64,000 nt of DNA, taken from the NCBI GenBank assembly GCA_963718405.1, contig CAVQYZ010000001.1, positions 310,001 through 374,000 on the forward strand, written 5' to 3'. Position 1 is the first letter of the stretch; each line of letters begins with the position of its first letter. The notes under the pieces are model-generated. The model was given only the letters and a program-made list of their open reading frames with translations, had not been told where the DNA came from and ran no database searches. Positions 46,738 through 55,876 of this stretch are shown here, piece after piece. Made by a program: the position numbers and the translations under genes. The stretch is from Bog-756 sp963718405 (GTDB lineage: Bacteria > Actinomycetota > Acidimicrobiia > Acidimicrobiales > RAAP-2).

Positions 46738-49700
46738 CTACAGCCGCTCGACGGTCGGGCCATCCAAGCGGTTGCGGGTGTCGAGCACGTAGGTGGCGTT
46801 GGTTCGGACCAGGTCGAAGTCGAAGGCGTCGTGGTCCGTCACGATGACCACGGCGTCGGCCCCGGCCAGCTCGTCGGCTGTCAGGTCGACCAGCGGGTAC
46901 CCGACCGCCTGGCCCGACAGGTGGGGATCGACCACCCGGACCTCGGCCCCCAACTCCGCCAGCGTCTGGGCGATGACCGTTCCGGGGGCTTCGCGGGCAT
47001 CCCCGGTGTTCTTCTTGTACGCCAGTCCCAGCAGGAGGACCCGCGAGCCGTTCACCGCCCGCCCCATCCGGTTGAAGGCCAGGATCAGGCGGCGCACCAC
47101 GTAGTCGGGCATGTGCTCGTTGACGTCGTTGGCCAGTTCCACGAAGCGGAAGGGTTGGCCGAGGCTGCTGCGCACCTTCCACGAGAGGTAGCTCGGGTCG
47201 ATGGGCAGGCAGTGACCGCCTACCCCGGGCCCGGGGTTGAAGCGCAGATAGCCGAACGGCTTGGTGGAGGCGGCATCGATGGCCTCCCACACGTCGATGT
47301 CGAGGTCGGCGGCGAACATGGCCAGTTCGTTGACCAGCGCGATGTTGACGTGGCGGAAGGTGTTCTCGAGGAGCTTGGTGAGCTCGGCCTCGCGGGTCCC
47401 CGACACCGCCACGGTGTGGTCCACGATGTCGTCATAGAACGCCTGCACCGCCTGGAGAGAGTCGGTGTCGATCCCTGACACCACCTTCGGGGTGTTCTCC
47501 AGGCTCCAGGTGGGGTTGCCCGGATCGATCCGCTCGGGGCTGTAGCCCAGGTGGAAGTCCTTACCGGCCAACAGGCCCGACCCCTCCTCGAGGAGGGGTG
47601 CCACCAGTTCCTCGGTTGTCCCGGGGTAGCTGGTGGACTCCAGCACCACCGTGGCCCCGGGCCGGAGGTGGCGGGCCACCGTGGCCGCAGCCTCCTCGAC
47701 GAAGCTCAGGTTGGGTACGCCGTCTCGTAGCGGGGTGGGCACGTCGATGACGGCCACATCGAAGCCGGCCATACGGTCGGGATCATCGGTGGGTTCGAAC
47801 CGACCCGACTCCAGGGCCCGGCCCAGGCGGTGGTCGTCGATGTCCTCCACGTAGGAGCTACCGGCCGAGAGGAGCTTGATGCGACCGGTATCCAGATCGA
47901 ACCCCACCACGTCATAGCCCACTTCGACAGCCCGCAGGGCCAGCGGAAGTCCCACATACCCCTGACCGACGACGACGAGCTTGGAGCGTCCGGGGGTCGG
48001 GCTCACCGGTCGGAGGTCGGCCGCCGGCTCATGCCGGCACTTGCTCTGAGCTGGTGGTCGGACTCCGGATGTCGAGGTTCCGGATCCGGACACCAGACCG
48101 TGGCTGTGGCCGTTGGTGACGTGGTCCTTGCCGTTGGTCGTGTGGTCGTGCCCCTTGGGTGCAGGGCTCACCGAGGTGGCAGGCGCGGTGGTCTGGGCCA
48201 CCGTGAACAGCAGGTTGCGAACCGTGTCGGCCTCCCGTTGCACGACGGCCAGGCGCAGGCGCTCGAGGTCGGTGGCGAACTGGCCAGGGGGCGCCGTGAT
48301 GGGGATCAATTGGTTGATGTACGGGTGTTGGGTGGCCAGCACCTCTTCCTCGGGCGTGCGGAGCTCCTCGTCCAGCTTTTCGCCCGGGCGGATGCCGACG
48401 ATGCGGATCGGTATGTCCGTGCCCACCTCATACCCCGACAGCCGGATCATCCGCTCGGCCAGGTCGAGGATGCGGACGGGCTCGCCCATCTCGAGCATGA
48501 ACACCTCGCCTCCGCCGTCGGACAGAACCGACGACTCCAGCACCAGCTGAACCGACTCCTCCACGCTCATGAAGAACCGGGTCATCCGGGGGTCGGTGAC
48601 GGTGACCGGGCCCCCACTGGCGATCTGTCGGGTGAAGGTGGGGATCACACTGCCACGGCTGCCCAGCACGTTGCCGAACCGGACCGTGCAGTAGGAGGCA
48701 CCTTCGGGCGCCCTCGACAGGACGATCTGCTCGGCCAGGTGCTTCGACGCCCCCATGACGCTCGACGGTCGCACCGCCTTGTCGGTGGAGATCTGCACGA
48801 ACCGCTGGGCCCCCACCGCCACGGCCGCCTCCACCACGTTGAGCGTCCCGAAGACGTTGGTCCGGGCAGCCTCGATGGGATGATGCTCCAGCACCGGTAC
48901 GTGCTTGTGGGCCGCGGCGTGGAACACCACCTCCGGTCGGAACTGTTCGAAGAGAGCCATTACCGCCGACCGGTCGTTGATGTCGACCAAGGCCTGCTCG
49001 CAGGGGGTCGTCACCGTGGCCGCGGTGTCGTGGAGGTGGGTCTCGTCGTGGTCCAGCAGTACCAACAGGACCGGGTCGAGCTCGGCCACCTGACGGCAGA
49101 TCTCCGAGCCGATCGACCCGCCGGCCCCGGTGACCAGCACGCGCCGCCCGGCCAACGACCGCCGCACGGTGTCGAGGTCGATGGGAACCGGAGTACGACC
49201 CAACAGGTCCTCGATCTGGGGCTCGCGAGCTTGGCGAAGCGAGGCCATGTGGGATGTCCCGTCGACCAGGTCGCTCACCACCGGCAACACCTTCATGGTC
49301 AGACCTGCGGTCTCGCACGCATGCAGGACCCGCTGCACCAACTCGGGAGGTGGGTTGGGTATGGCCAGGAGGACCTGCTGGAGCGTGTACCGGGCCGCGG
49401 CGTCGGGGATGTCGTCGATGGATCCGACCACCGGGACCCCGAGCATGGAGAGCCCGTGAGCCCGCGGGTCGTCGTCGAACACGGCGACGGGTACCAGACC
49501 GGCCCCCGGGCTGCGCAGCATCTCCCTGATGGCGGCGGCCCCCGCGTCGCGACTACCGACGATGGCCACCCGGAGGCCCACCCGGCGCGAACCCCGCTGC
49601 CAGGCGAACAACCTGGAGTGGAACCGGAGGAGGCCCATGCCGGCGGTGGCGAACATGCAGCCGACCACGATGACCGCCACCGGGACCAGCTCGATGTGGG

Positions 49701-50094
49701 CATAGCGGCCGAGGGGATAGGCCACGATGAGCAGGCTCATCACCGTGGCCGCCGAGAGCACGAGCTGGCGCGCCTCCTCGGCGCCGGCGTGTCTCCACAT
49801 CCGGCCGTAGAGGCCGAAGATGTGATTGGCCACCAGGGTCAGGACCATGACCAGCCCCAGGAATGGCGAAAAGTGCTGCCAGTAGAGCCCCGGGGCTTTA
49901 TCCCGGAAGTAGGCGATCTCCGCCAGGCCGTAACCGACGAAGATGCAGAACGCATCGATCAGGGTAAAGACCAGTCGGGACCGTATCCGGCTGGCCCGGA
50001 TGGCCACATTGGTCCTGGCTCGTTCGGAGGACGGACCCTCGGACGAAAGCTTGGGCACCCGCGCCCGCTGGTCGTCCGACGCCCTCAGACCCAT
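46738..50094 (-). CDS. Fusion: CapD/FlaA1-like UDP-sugar 4,6-dehydratase + UDP-N-acetylhexosamine 6-dehydrogenase
   Basis: One open frame of 1118 residues. Part 1 (residues 1-650): four membrane helices (LVFTLIDAFCIFVGYGLAEI and others), a first Rossmann fold (VGLRVAIVGSRDAGAAAIRE), then the dehydratase domain with VLVTGAGGSIGSEICRQ, HKHVPVLEHHP, STDKAVRPSSVMGASKHLAE. A low-complexity linker follows (residues about 650-705; GHDHTTNGKDHVTNGHSHG). Part 2 (705-1118): VVVGQGYVGLPLALRAVEVG (NAD), LENTFRHVNIALVNELA and GVGGHCLPIDPSYLSWK with the catalytic Cys, typical of WbpA/WecC-type dehydrogenases. Each part is full length. A hidden pair of indels in the linker could fake the fusion, but no stop is present. 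Confidence 0.85.
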   Translation of the reverse strand: MGLRASDDQRARVPKLSSEGPSSERARTNVAIRASRIRSRLVFTLIDAFCIFVGYGLAEIAYFRDKAPGLYWQHFSPFLGLVMVLTLVANHIFGLYGRMWRHAGAEEARQLVLSAATVMSLLIVAYPLGRYAHIELVPVAVIVVGCMFATAGMGLLRFHSRLFAWQRGSRRVGLRVAIVGSRDAGAAAIREMLRSPGAGLVPVAVFDDDPRAHGLSMLGVPVVGSIDDIPDAAARYTLQQVLLAIPNPPPELVQRVLHACETAGLTMKVLPVVSDLVDGTSHMASLRQAREPQIEDLLGRTPVPIDLDTVRRSLAGRRVLVTGAGGSIGSEICRQVAELDPVLLVLLDHDETHLHDTAATVTTPCEQALVDINDRSAVMALFEQFRPEVVFHAAAHKHVPVLEHHPIEAARTNVFGTLNVVEAAVAVGAQRFVQISTDKAVRPSSVMGASKHLAEQIVLSRAPEGASYCTVRFGNVLGSRGSVIPTFTRQIASGGPVTVTDPRMTRFFMSVEESVQLVLESSVLSDGGGEVFMLEMGEPVRILDLAERMIRLSGYEVGTDIPIRIVGIRPGEKLDEELRTPEEEVLATQHPYINQLIPITAPPGQFATDLERLRLAVVQREADTVRNLLFTVAQTTAPATSVSPAPKGHDHTTNGKDHVTNGHSHGLVSGSGTSTSGVRPPAQSKCRHEPAADLRPVSPTPGRSKLVVVGQGYVGLPLALRAVEVGYDVVGFDLDTGRIKLLSAGSSYVEDIDDHRLGRALESGRFEPTDDPDRMAGFDVAVIDVPTPLRDGVPNLSFVEEAAATVARHLRPGATVVLESTSYPGTTEELVAPLLEEGSGLLAGKDFHLGYSPERIDPGNPTWSLENTPKVVSGIDTDSLQAVQAFYDDIVDHTVAVSGTREAELTKLLENTFRHVNIALVNELAMFAADLDIDVWEAIDAASTKPFGYLRFNPGPGVGGHCLPIDPSYLSWKVRSSLGQPFRFVELANDVNEHMPDYVVRRLILAFNRMGRAVNGSRVLLLGLAYKKNTGDAREAPGTVIAQTLAELGAEVRVVDPHLSGQAVGYPLVDLTADELAGADAVVIVTDHDAFDFDLVRTNATYVLDTRNRLDGPTVERL

Positions 50095-50592
50095 GCGATA
50101 GCCCCCCTGCTCAAGTAAGCCGCCCGCTGACGTTCGGCTCCGACACCCCTGAGAAACTCTACCGCGCCTCTGGTGTCATCGCCCAGGGCCGAATATCCCG
50201 ACATAGACCTGGAACCATGTCCCCCAATCCCATCAGAATGACAGGGTTGTTTTTCCCTTAATCCCGAGGCTTGGGACGGGTCATTTCGACCCCCGAGCAC
50301 CCCCCACGTGGAACTGTGACCCATTGCACAACCCACCTCTGGGCTACCACTCGATCGCCCTGACCGAGGTCGGAAGCTGCCACGGACTATACCGAGAGGG
50401 GGGTCGCCGGATCATCCTCAATATTGAGGATCGTCCAAGGATACTCAGAAGCGCCCGACCCTGGACTCGCTCCCGTCGGCCCCTTTCGGCTGCTCTACCT
50501 GCCCTACCTGCGGAAAGTGGTATTGGTGCTGTTCAGAACGGCAGGTCGGAGTGTATTATCGCGCTCTACGTTGGGCAGGGAGTGGGAGAGTC
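50095..50592. other. Divergent intergenic control region of the polysaccharide locus
   Basis: About 500 bases between the leftward fusion gene and the rightward Wzz-like gene. It is more AT-rich than its surroundings and contains a perfect 18-bp palindrome (50414-50431). A possible -10 element TATTAT lies at 50554-50559, with TGTTCA 18 bases upstream as a weak -35 for the Wzz-like gene. No gene is supported here. Confidence 0.5.
50414..50431. promoter_or_regulatory. 18-bp perfect palindrome, candidate operator
   Basis: ATCCTCAATATTGAGGAT is a perfect inverted repeat. It sits about 160 bases before the Wzz-like start codon and 320 bases before the divergent fusion gene. Its AT core within very GC-rich DNA makes it stand out. 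A dimeric regulator site is the natural reading; which protein binds is unknown. Confidence 0.5.
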
Positions 50593-52216
50593 ATGGAGCC
50601 GATCGACCTTTTGGGGGCGCTGCGACGCAGCTGGCGGCTGTTGCTGACCCTTGCCATCATCGGTGTCGTCGTGGCTGTCCTCGTTCCGGTGAACGGCCAC
50701 AAAGGGAAGAAACACTCGCTCGGCCCCTACCCGTGGTCGGCAACGACGCTGGTCGGCGCACCACCCCCCCAGCAGAGCACACTGGTCGGAGGTGGGGCCG
50801 ATGGCCAGCAGATCCTCTTCTACGCCGAGAAGACCTCCGTGCAGGAGGCCGCGGCCAAACGAGCCCATCTCCACGTCCCTTCCAGCCTCGGTGGGTTCCT
50901 TCCTCAAAGCGAGCCTCAACGTCCCCAAGGGTCTCGGTAAGCGCGAGCAGCAGAATGTCAGCGAGGTCGTCCTCTCGGGGAAAGGTTCGACCCGCGAGCG
51001 GGCCCTCAAGCTCACCAATGCCTACGCCTACGTGCTGGGGAACGCTCTCAACGGGGTGGCCAAATCGAAGAAGACCGCCAGTGGTGCCGGGCGTGGCGGG
51101 TCGGGCTATGTGGTCGTGCACCCGGCCAAGGCCACGAAGGCCAAAGTCCACAAGTCCGGAGGGGGACCGGTCAAGAGCCGGAAGATCCGAGCTCTGATCG
51201 GCCTGGGTGTCGGTCTGGTGCTGGGTGCCATCATCGTCCTGCTGCGCGAGGTCCTCAACCGTCGACTGCGGACGGCCGCACGGGCCGAGGCCCACTACGG
51301 CTACCCGGTGGTGGCGGAGATACCGGCTGAGCTGCGGGCCATCGGGCGGCCGGCCACCAAGGTGGACGTGGTCACCAGTCCCCAGTCGCCCACGGCGGAG
51401 TCCTACCGGATGCTCCGGATGTCGGTGATGTTCGAAGCACTGGCCTCGGGCGTGCTTCCCTCCGAGGACCTGAGCAATCTGGTCGGGATCGGGCAGCTCA
51501 TGGGCCCGGCCACCAACGGCAGGCCGTCCGAGCCGGAGGAGCAGTCCGATGCGCTCCTCCCGGTCCCTGTTCACCAGACCCGCCAGGTGGTGATGGTGGC
51601 GTCGGCCAGCGACGAGTCCACCCGGCCCCAGGTGGCCGCCAACCTGGCCGCCACCTACGCCGAGGCCGGGGAGCGGGTCGTGGTCATCGGCACGGGACAG
51701 TTGGGAGCCGGTCCCATCAGCGGGCAGGGGAGGACCCTGACCGGGGAGATCAGGCCGGAGGACGTCGAGGCCCGGCTGGAGCCTTCGTGGGTCGACCGGG
51801 TGCTTCGTCTCAACCTCCGCCACTTCATCGAGAACAGTGGTCAGCTGGTGACCCGGATGCCGGCGGTACTGGAGGCCACCCGTCCGCTGGCCGACGTGAT
51901 CATCGTGGAGGCACCGGCCATGTTGGCCGTCCACCATGTCGAGGCCCTCTCCCGGTCGGTCGATGTGGTGCTGGTGGTGGGGGAGTGCGGAACGACCACC
52001 TTCGACCAGGCCCATCGCTCCGGCGACCTCCTGCGGAGGATGGAAGCCCCGGTGCTCGGGGTGGTCCTGACCAATGTGCGCCTCAAGCCCCGTGACGCCC
52101 GCCAGTTCCCTGCCCTCAGCCAGCCGGCGCTGACCGGTCCCGCCGTGCTGGCCGAGGATGCTGACGGGGACCATCCGGCACCGTCGCCGGTCCCCGGCGT
52201 GCCCACCCAGGTCTGA
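50593..52216 (+). CDS. Wzz-like chain-length protein with degenerate tyrosine-kinase-like domain (one frame break)
   Basis: About 540 residues from ATG 50593 (MEPIDLLGALRRSWRLLLTL), preceded by GGGAG. Helix 1 at about 14-32, an outside domain, then helix 2 at about 198-222 (ALIGLGVGLVLGAIIVLLRE), the polysaccharide co-polymerase layout. The frame changes near 50880. The cytoplasmic part has SPTAESYRMLRMSVMFEAL and a P-loop-like fold (VVMVASASDESTRPQVAANL), as in CpsD/BY-kinases, but the Walker A GKT/GKS is missing. ADVIIVEAPAML occupies the place of Walker B. No Tyr-rich tail. Probably regulates polymer length without kinase activity. Confidence 0.75.
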
Positions 52217-52238
52217 ACACTCCACCGGCACCCAGGTG

Positions 52239-53573
52239 ATGCTGCTCGCGACGGAGATTCCGACCAACCCCCTGTTGGCCGTGGTGGTGGCCGTGGTCCT
52301 GTTTTTTCTGGGGCGCCTGATCATCAAGCGGGTGGTCTTCGCCGAGGGCAGCCCGTGGCTCCTCAACATCATGACGGCCGGCCTCATCCTCCACCTGGTG
52401 GCGGCCCCGACCCAGATCTTCGTGGTGGAGCACGTCTACGGGGGGATAGCGGACTGGACCCGCTACACCCATCAGGGCGCCATCCTGGCTCCCAACTTCC
52501 ACCGATTCGATTTCACCTTGGCTGGAGCCAACCTGCGCCAGATCGTCAACGACGGGTCGGTCAGCATCGCCACCGGGATCGTGATGGCCATCGTCGGCGT
52601 CAACCTCACGGCTACCTTCCTGGTCTTCAGTTTCCTGTCGTTCATCGGCTGTGTCTTCTTCTACCGAGCCTTCAGCCTCACCTTCGCCGGTGGCGACCAT
52701 AAGCGCTACGCCAAGATGTTGTTCTTCCTGCCCTCCCTGATCTTTTGGACCGCGGATGTGAGCAAGGAATCGCTCATGATGCTCTCGTTGGGCCTGGTGG
52801 CCTACGGGGGGGCGAAGATCTTCTCCCGTCGGCGCGGCGGCTTCGCCCTCCTGATTCCCGGGGTGGCCCTTGGCTACTACATTCGCCCCAACGAGCTTCT
52901 ACTGGTCCTGAGCGGTTTCGCCGTGGCCATGATGGTGCCCACCGGGGCCGTCCGCCAGAACCTCGGCGGGCTGCGGCGGTTCTTCGGATTCGTGTTCCTG
53001 CTGGGTTTGCTGGTCGCCTCGGTGTATCTGACGGTCCACTACCTGAAGGGCGGCGGGGGCACTCTCTCACTCCAGCAGACCCACCAGAACAACCAGGGGG
53101 TGGGGACCGGATTCGGCAGCAGTGGGGTGCCGTACTCCACCAGCCCGGCCACCTATCCGCGGGACATCTATGAGGTTTTGTTCAACCCGTTGATCGTCAA
53201 GGCCCACGGCAACGCCCAACGGGTGGCGGGGCTCGAGAACACCATCCTCATCGTGTTGATCCTGACCTCCCTGCGCAACCTGCGGATGGTACCCCGGGCG
53301 GCGTTCGCCCGGCCCTACGTGATGCTGTGCGCCATCTACTCGCTTCTGTTCATCTACACCTTCGCCGCCCTCGGCAACCTGGGTCTGATCGAACGGGAGC
53401 GGGTCATGTTGCTGCCGTTCATGTTGGTGCTGTTGTGTATTCCGCGGGCGCCCAAGCGCGAGCCGCCGCGCTACCTGTGGGAGTTGCGGCGCCGTGACCG
53501 GCTCAAGGCCCGGCGGGCCATTGAGGAAGCCATGCATCGCAATCCCCACCTGCCGGCTCCCGCCCGGAACTGA
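52239..53573 (+). CDS. Polytopic membrane protein, probable polysaccharide polymerase (Wzy-like)
   Basis: 444 residues from ATG 52239 (GTG 52236 is equally possible). About ten hydrophobic segments, for example NPLLAVVVAVVLFFLGRLII and LGGLRRFFGFVFLLGLLVAS. A longer outside loop of about 85 residues (HYLKGGGGTLSLQQTHQNNQ to AQRVAGLENT) lies before the last helices, as in Wzy/O-antigen ligases. The cytoplasmic tail is strongly basic (WELRRRDRLKARRAIEE). Position right after the Wzz-like gene supports a polymerase role. No family signature was recognised. Confidence 0.65.
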   Translation: MLLATEIPTNPLLAVVVAVVLFFLGRLIIKRVVFAEGSPWLLNIMTAGLILHLVAAPTQIFVVEHVYGGIADWTRYTHQGAILAPNFHRFDFTLAGANLRQIVNDGSVSIATGIVMAIVGVNLTATFLVFSFLSFIGCVFFYRAFSLTFAGGDHKRYAKMLFFLPSLIFWTADVSKESLMMLSLGLVAYGGAKIFSRRRGGFALLIPGVALGYYIRPNELLLVLSGFAVAMMVPTGAVRQNLGGLRRFFGFVFLLGLLVASVYLTVHYLKGGGGTLSLQQTHQNNQGVGTGFGSSGVPYSTSPATYPRDIYEVLFNPLIVKAHGNAQRVAGLENTILIVLILTSLRNLRMVPRAAFARPYVMLCAIYSLLFIYTFAALGNLGLIERERVMLLPFMLVLLCIPRAPKREPPRYLWELRRRDRLKARRAIEEAMHRNPHLPAPARN

Positions 53574-53606
53574 GTCTGCCGTCCGGCCTATGGGCCGGCG
53601 GTCCCG

Positions 53607-54485
53607 TCAATCGTCGAAGGTGTAGTGGCCCAACACCTCGAAGCGTTCGATGAGCCGCTCCACACCACGGCGCTCGTCCTGGCTCCACTCGACAGCGTCG
53701 CGGGTGCGGTTGGTGCTCGGCCACACGATGCCGGCACAGGCGTCCAGGTAGGCCGGGTCCGGTTCGACACCGATGAACCGGCAGATGTCGGCCAATGCCC
53801 CCCGCGGGTCTGCCGCGAACGACTCGTAGCGAACGTCGGCCAGTTCGGAGTGGTCGAGCCGCGGACGGACCGCAGCCACCGCCTCGCAGATGTGCTCGTA
53901 CCACGAGGTGGCCTCGCCGAGAGACATCTGGTGACGGCGGGCTTCGGTGGCGATGTTGTCGAACGGGTTGCGGGTGACATGGAGGACCTTGATGGGGACG
54001 GCCACCTCCTTGCGCAACCGGTCCAGCAGTCCAGGCTCCTGGGCCATCTGCAACACCGTGGATCGGGCCCGCTTGTCGCCGATGACCCGGAGGCGCTCGA
54101 AGCGGCCCTGGTACTGGTCGGGGATGTCGTAGGTGTAGCCGGACCAGGTCCGACCCATGGTGCCGAAGTGTTGGTCCCGCTGGAGGATCAGCGAGAAGAG
54201 CTGCGACCGCCGGAACCCGTGTCGCACGAAGCGCACCGCGTCGAGCTCATGGGACAGGACCACCTCGGGGTGGGCGTTCAAGGTGGTGCCGATCAGTGTG
54301 TGCCCACTTCGCGAATAGCCGATGAAGAGGCAGAAGTGCTCGAGATCGGAGAAGTCCGGGTTCCGTCGGGCGCCCAGCGCCGAGGAGGCGTAGAGCTTGG
54401 CCCACTGGAGTACTCCTTGCGGATCGGGCAGGCCGTCAAGGACCTGTTTGGGGATCCGTTTCTTGGGCGACGGCGCGGTGGCCAT
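53607..54485 (-). CDS. Sulfotransferase (PAPS-dependent)
   Basis: 292 residues from ATG 54485. FIGYSRSGHTLIGTTLNAHP is the 5'-phosphosulfate loop, and VPIKVLHVTRNPFDNIATEA the 3'-phosphate motif (RNPFDNi). Later, LADVRYESFAADPRGALADI and ICRFIGVEPDPAYLDACAGI are the usual C-terminal sulfotransferase features. The residue after the loop (YSRSGHT) is that of stem-less cytoplasmic glycan sulfotransferases. In the middle of the polysaccharide genes, so sulfation of the polymer or its sugars is likely. Intact. Confidence 0.85.
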   Translation of the reverse strand: MATAPSPKKRIPKQVLDGLPDPQGVLQWAKLYASSALGARRNPDFSDLEHFCLFIGYSRSGHTLIGTTLNAHPEVVLSHELDAVRFVRHGFRRSQLFSLILQRDQHFGTMGRTWSGYTYDIPDQYQGRFERLRVIGDKRARSTVLQMAQEPGLLDRLRKEVAVPIKVLHVTRNPFDNIATEARRHQMSLGEATSWYEHICEAVAAVRPRLDHSELADVRYESFAADPRGALADICRFIGVEPDPAYLDACAGIVWPSTNRTRDAVEWSQDERRGVERLIERFEVLGHYTFDD

Positions 54486-54519
54486 CACACCGTCTCCGTG
54501 TTCGTCATCGGTGCGGAGG

Positions 54520-55689
54520 CTATCGGACGGCCCGGCCCTGGCGGTCGACACCGACCCACGGTTCGAGGAGCGACAGCCAGCGGTCACCCACCGCGGCCAG
54601 GCTGAACCGTTCCATGCACCGTTGCACGGGCCGCCTGCCCCATGGCTGCCCGCAGGCCCGGGTCTCCGATCATCCGGACGGTGGCCTCGACCAGGGCCTC
54701 CCGGTCCTCGACCCCGACCACGATGCCGGTCTCGTCGTCGTTCACGATGGTGCGCACCCCGGGCACGTCGGTGGCCACCACCGGAAGGCCGCTGAGGCCG
54801 GCCTCGATGAGCACGCCCGGCATCCCCTCGCCGGCCGGACGACTGCAGAAGACCAGGACATCGGCCCGTCGCATCTGGTCGGCCACGTCTGAACGCGAGC
54901 CGCGGAGCTCCACGTCGGCCTGCGCCGCAGCGTCCGTCAGCGTATGGCGCAGCGGGCCGTCCCCGAAGAGCTCGGCCCGCAACGGAACTCCCCGGGCCCG
55001 CACTCGAGCCACCAGGTCGATGAACAGGTCGGGTCGCTTGCCACTGGTCAGAGCGCCCACGAAGATGACCAGCGGCGCTTCGACCGGGTCGGTCCCGGAG
55101 CCGGAGTCATCGTCGGACCGGGGATGGAACAGACCCGGGTCACGACCGTTGGGGGCCAGAGCCGCCCGGGTGGATGGAACACCCAACCGGGTCACGCACT
55201 CGTCGAGGACCTCGTCCCCTTCGGCCGCCACCAGGTCGGCCCGCGAGCAGAGGTACCTCCACAGCCGTCGCTGGATCCCCCGGTCCCCCCCCGAGTAGGT
55301 GCCGATGGCGTAGTACACCAGCGGTCGACGGTGCCCGGTCATGGCCGGCACCAGATATTTCAGGGGCTCGCTGCCATGGGCTACCACCACCGTCGGGTCG
55401 AAGCGGTCCAGAGCGCCCCGCACCTGGCGGACCAGGGAGAGCGAGTAACCGACCCCGGGTGTGGATCCCCCCGGTGACCCAGGGAGAGGTCGGCCACCAC
55501 TTCGGCCGGTCCGTCGAACAGGCTGAGGACCCGGTGGACCCGGACCCCCGGCCGGTCGAGCTGGTCCGCCAGGGCCCGGGCCTCGAGCTGGGCCCCCCGG
55601 GCCACGGTGGTCGGAATGACGTGCAACACCAGGGGGAGGCCGGTGGTCTGTGCCACCTCGCTCTTCGGTCCGGTTGTGCGCTCGGTCAT
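54520..55689 (-). CDS. GT4-family glycosyltransferase, two frame breaks
   Basis: About 390 residues from ATG 55689 (MTERTTGPKSEVAQTTGLPL). The N-terminal part has VLHVIPTTVARGAQLEARAL, the acceptor-site motif of GT-B enzymes. The frame changes at a G-run near 55488, then VIFVGALTSGKRPDLFIDLV and EGMPGVLIEAGLSGLPVVAT (the EGMPGVLIEA donor-site Glu motif) follow. A second change near 54610 gives the tail CMERFSLAAVGDRWLSLLEP to 54520. It adds a sugar from a nucleotide donor to the growing repeat unit. Sugar unknown. Confidence 0.82.
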
Positions 55690-55876
55690 CTGCGGGCCCC
55701 CTGCCGCTGCCGGCCCACCCGGCGCCGAGACCCTACCAGTCGATCTTGCCGTTCCGGCGGGATCCGACCCGCTCACCATCGCATTCCCGTTAACATTCGG
55801 CGGATCCCGGACGGGGGGTGGTCTGGATGTGCGGGCCACCCGATCGGTGAGCCCGGCCCCGACCTGAGGGACATGG

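Noticed and set aside
47785..47805. GGTTCGAACC-type string resembling a tRNA T-arm
   Set aside because: It lies within the dehydrogenase coding frame and no acceptor or anticodon stem surrounds it. No tRNA or rRNA gene was seen in the window.
47830..50118. A 762-codon open frame on the plus strand
   Set aside because: Antisense to the CapD-like part of the fusion gene; composition is His/Gly/Arg-rich with no recognisable motif.
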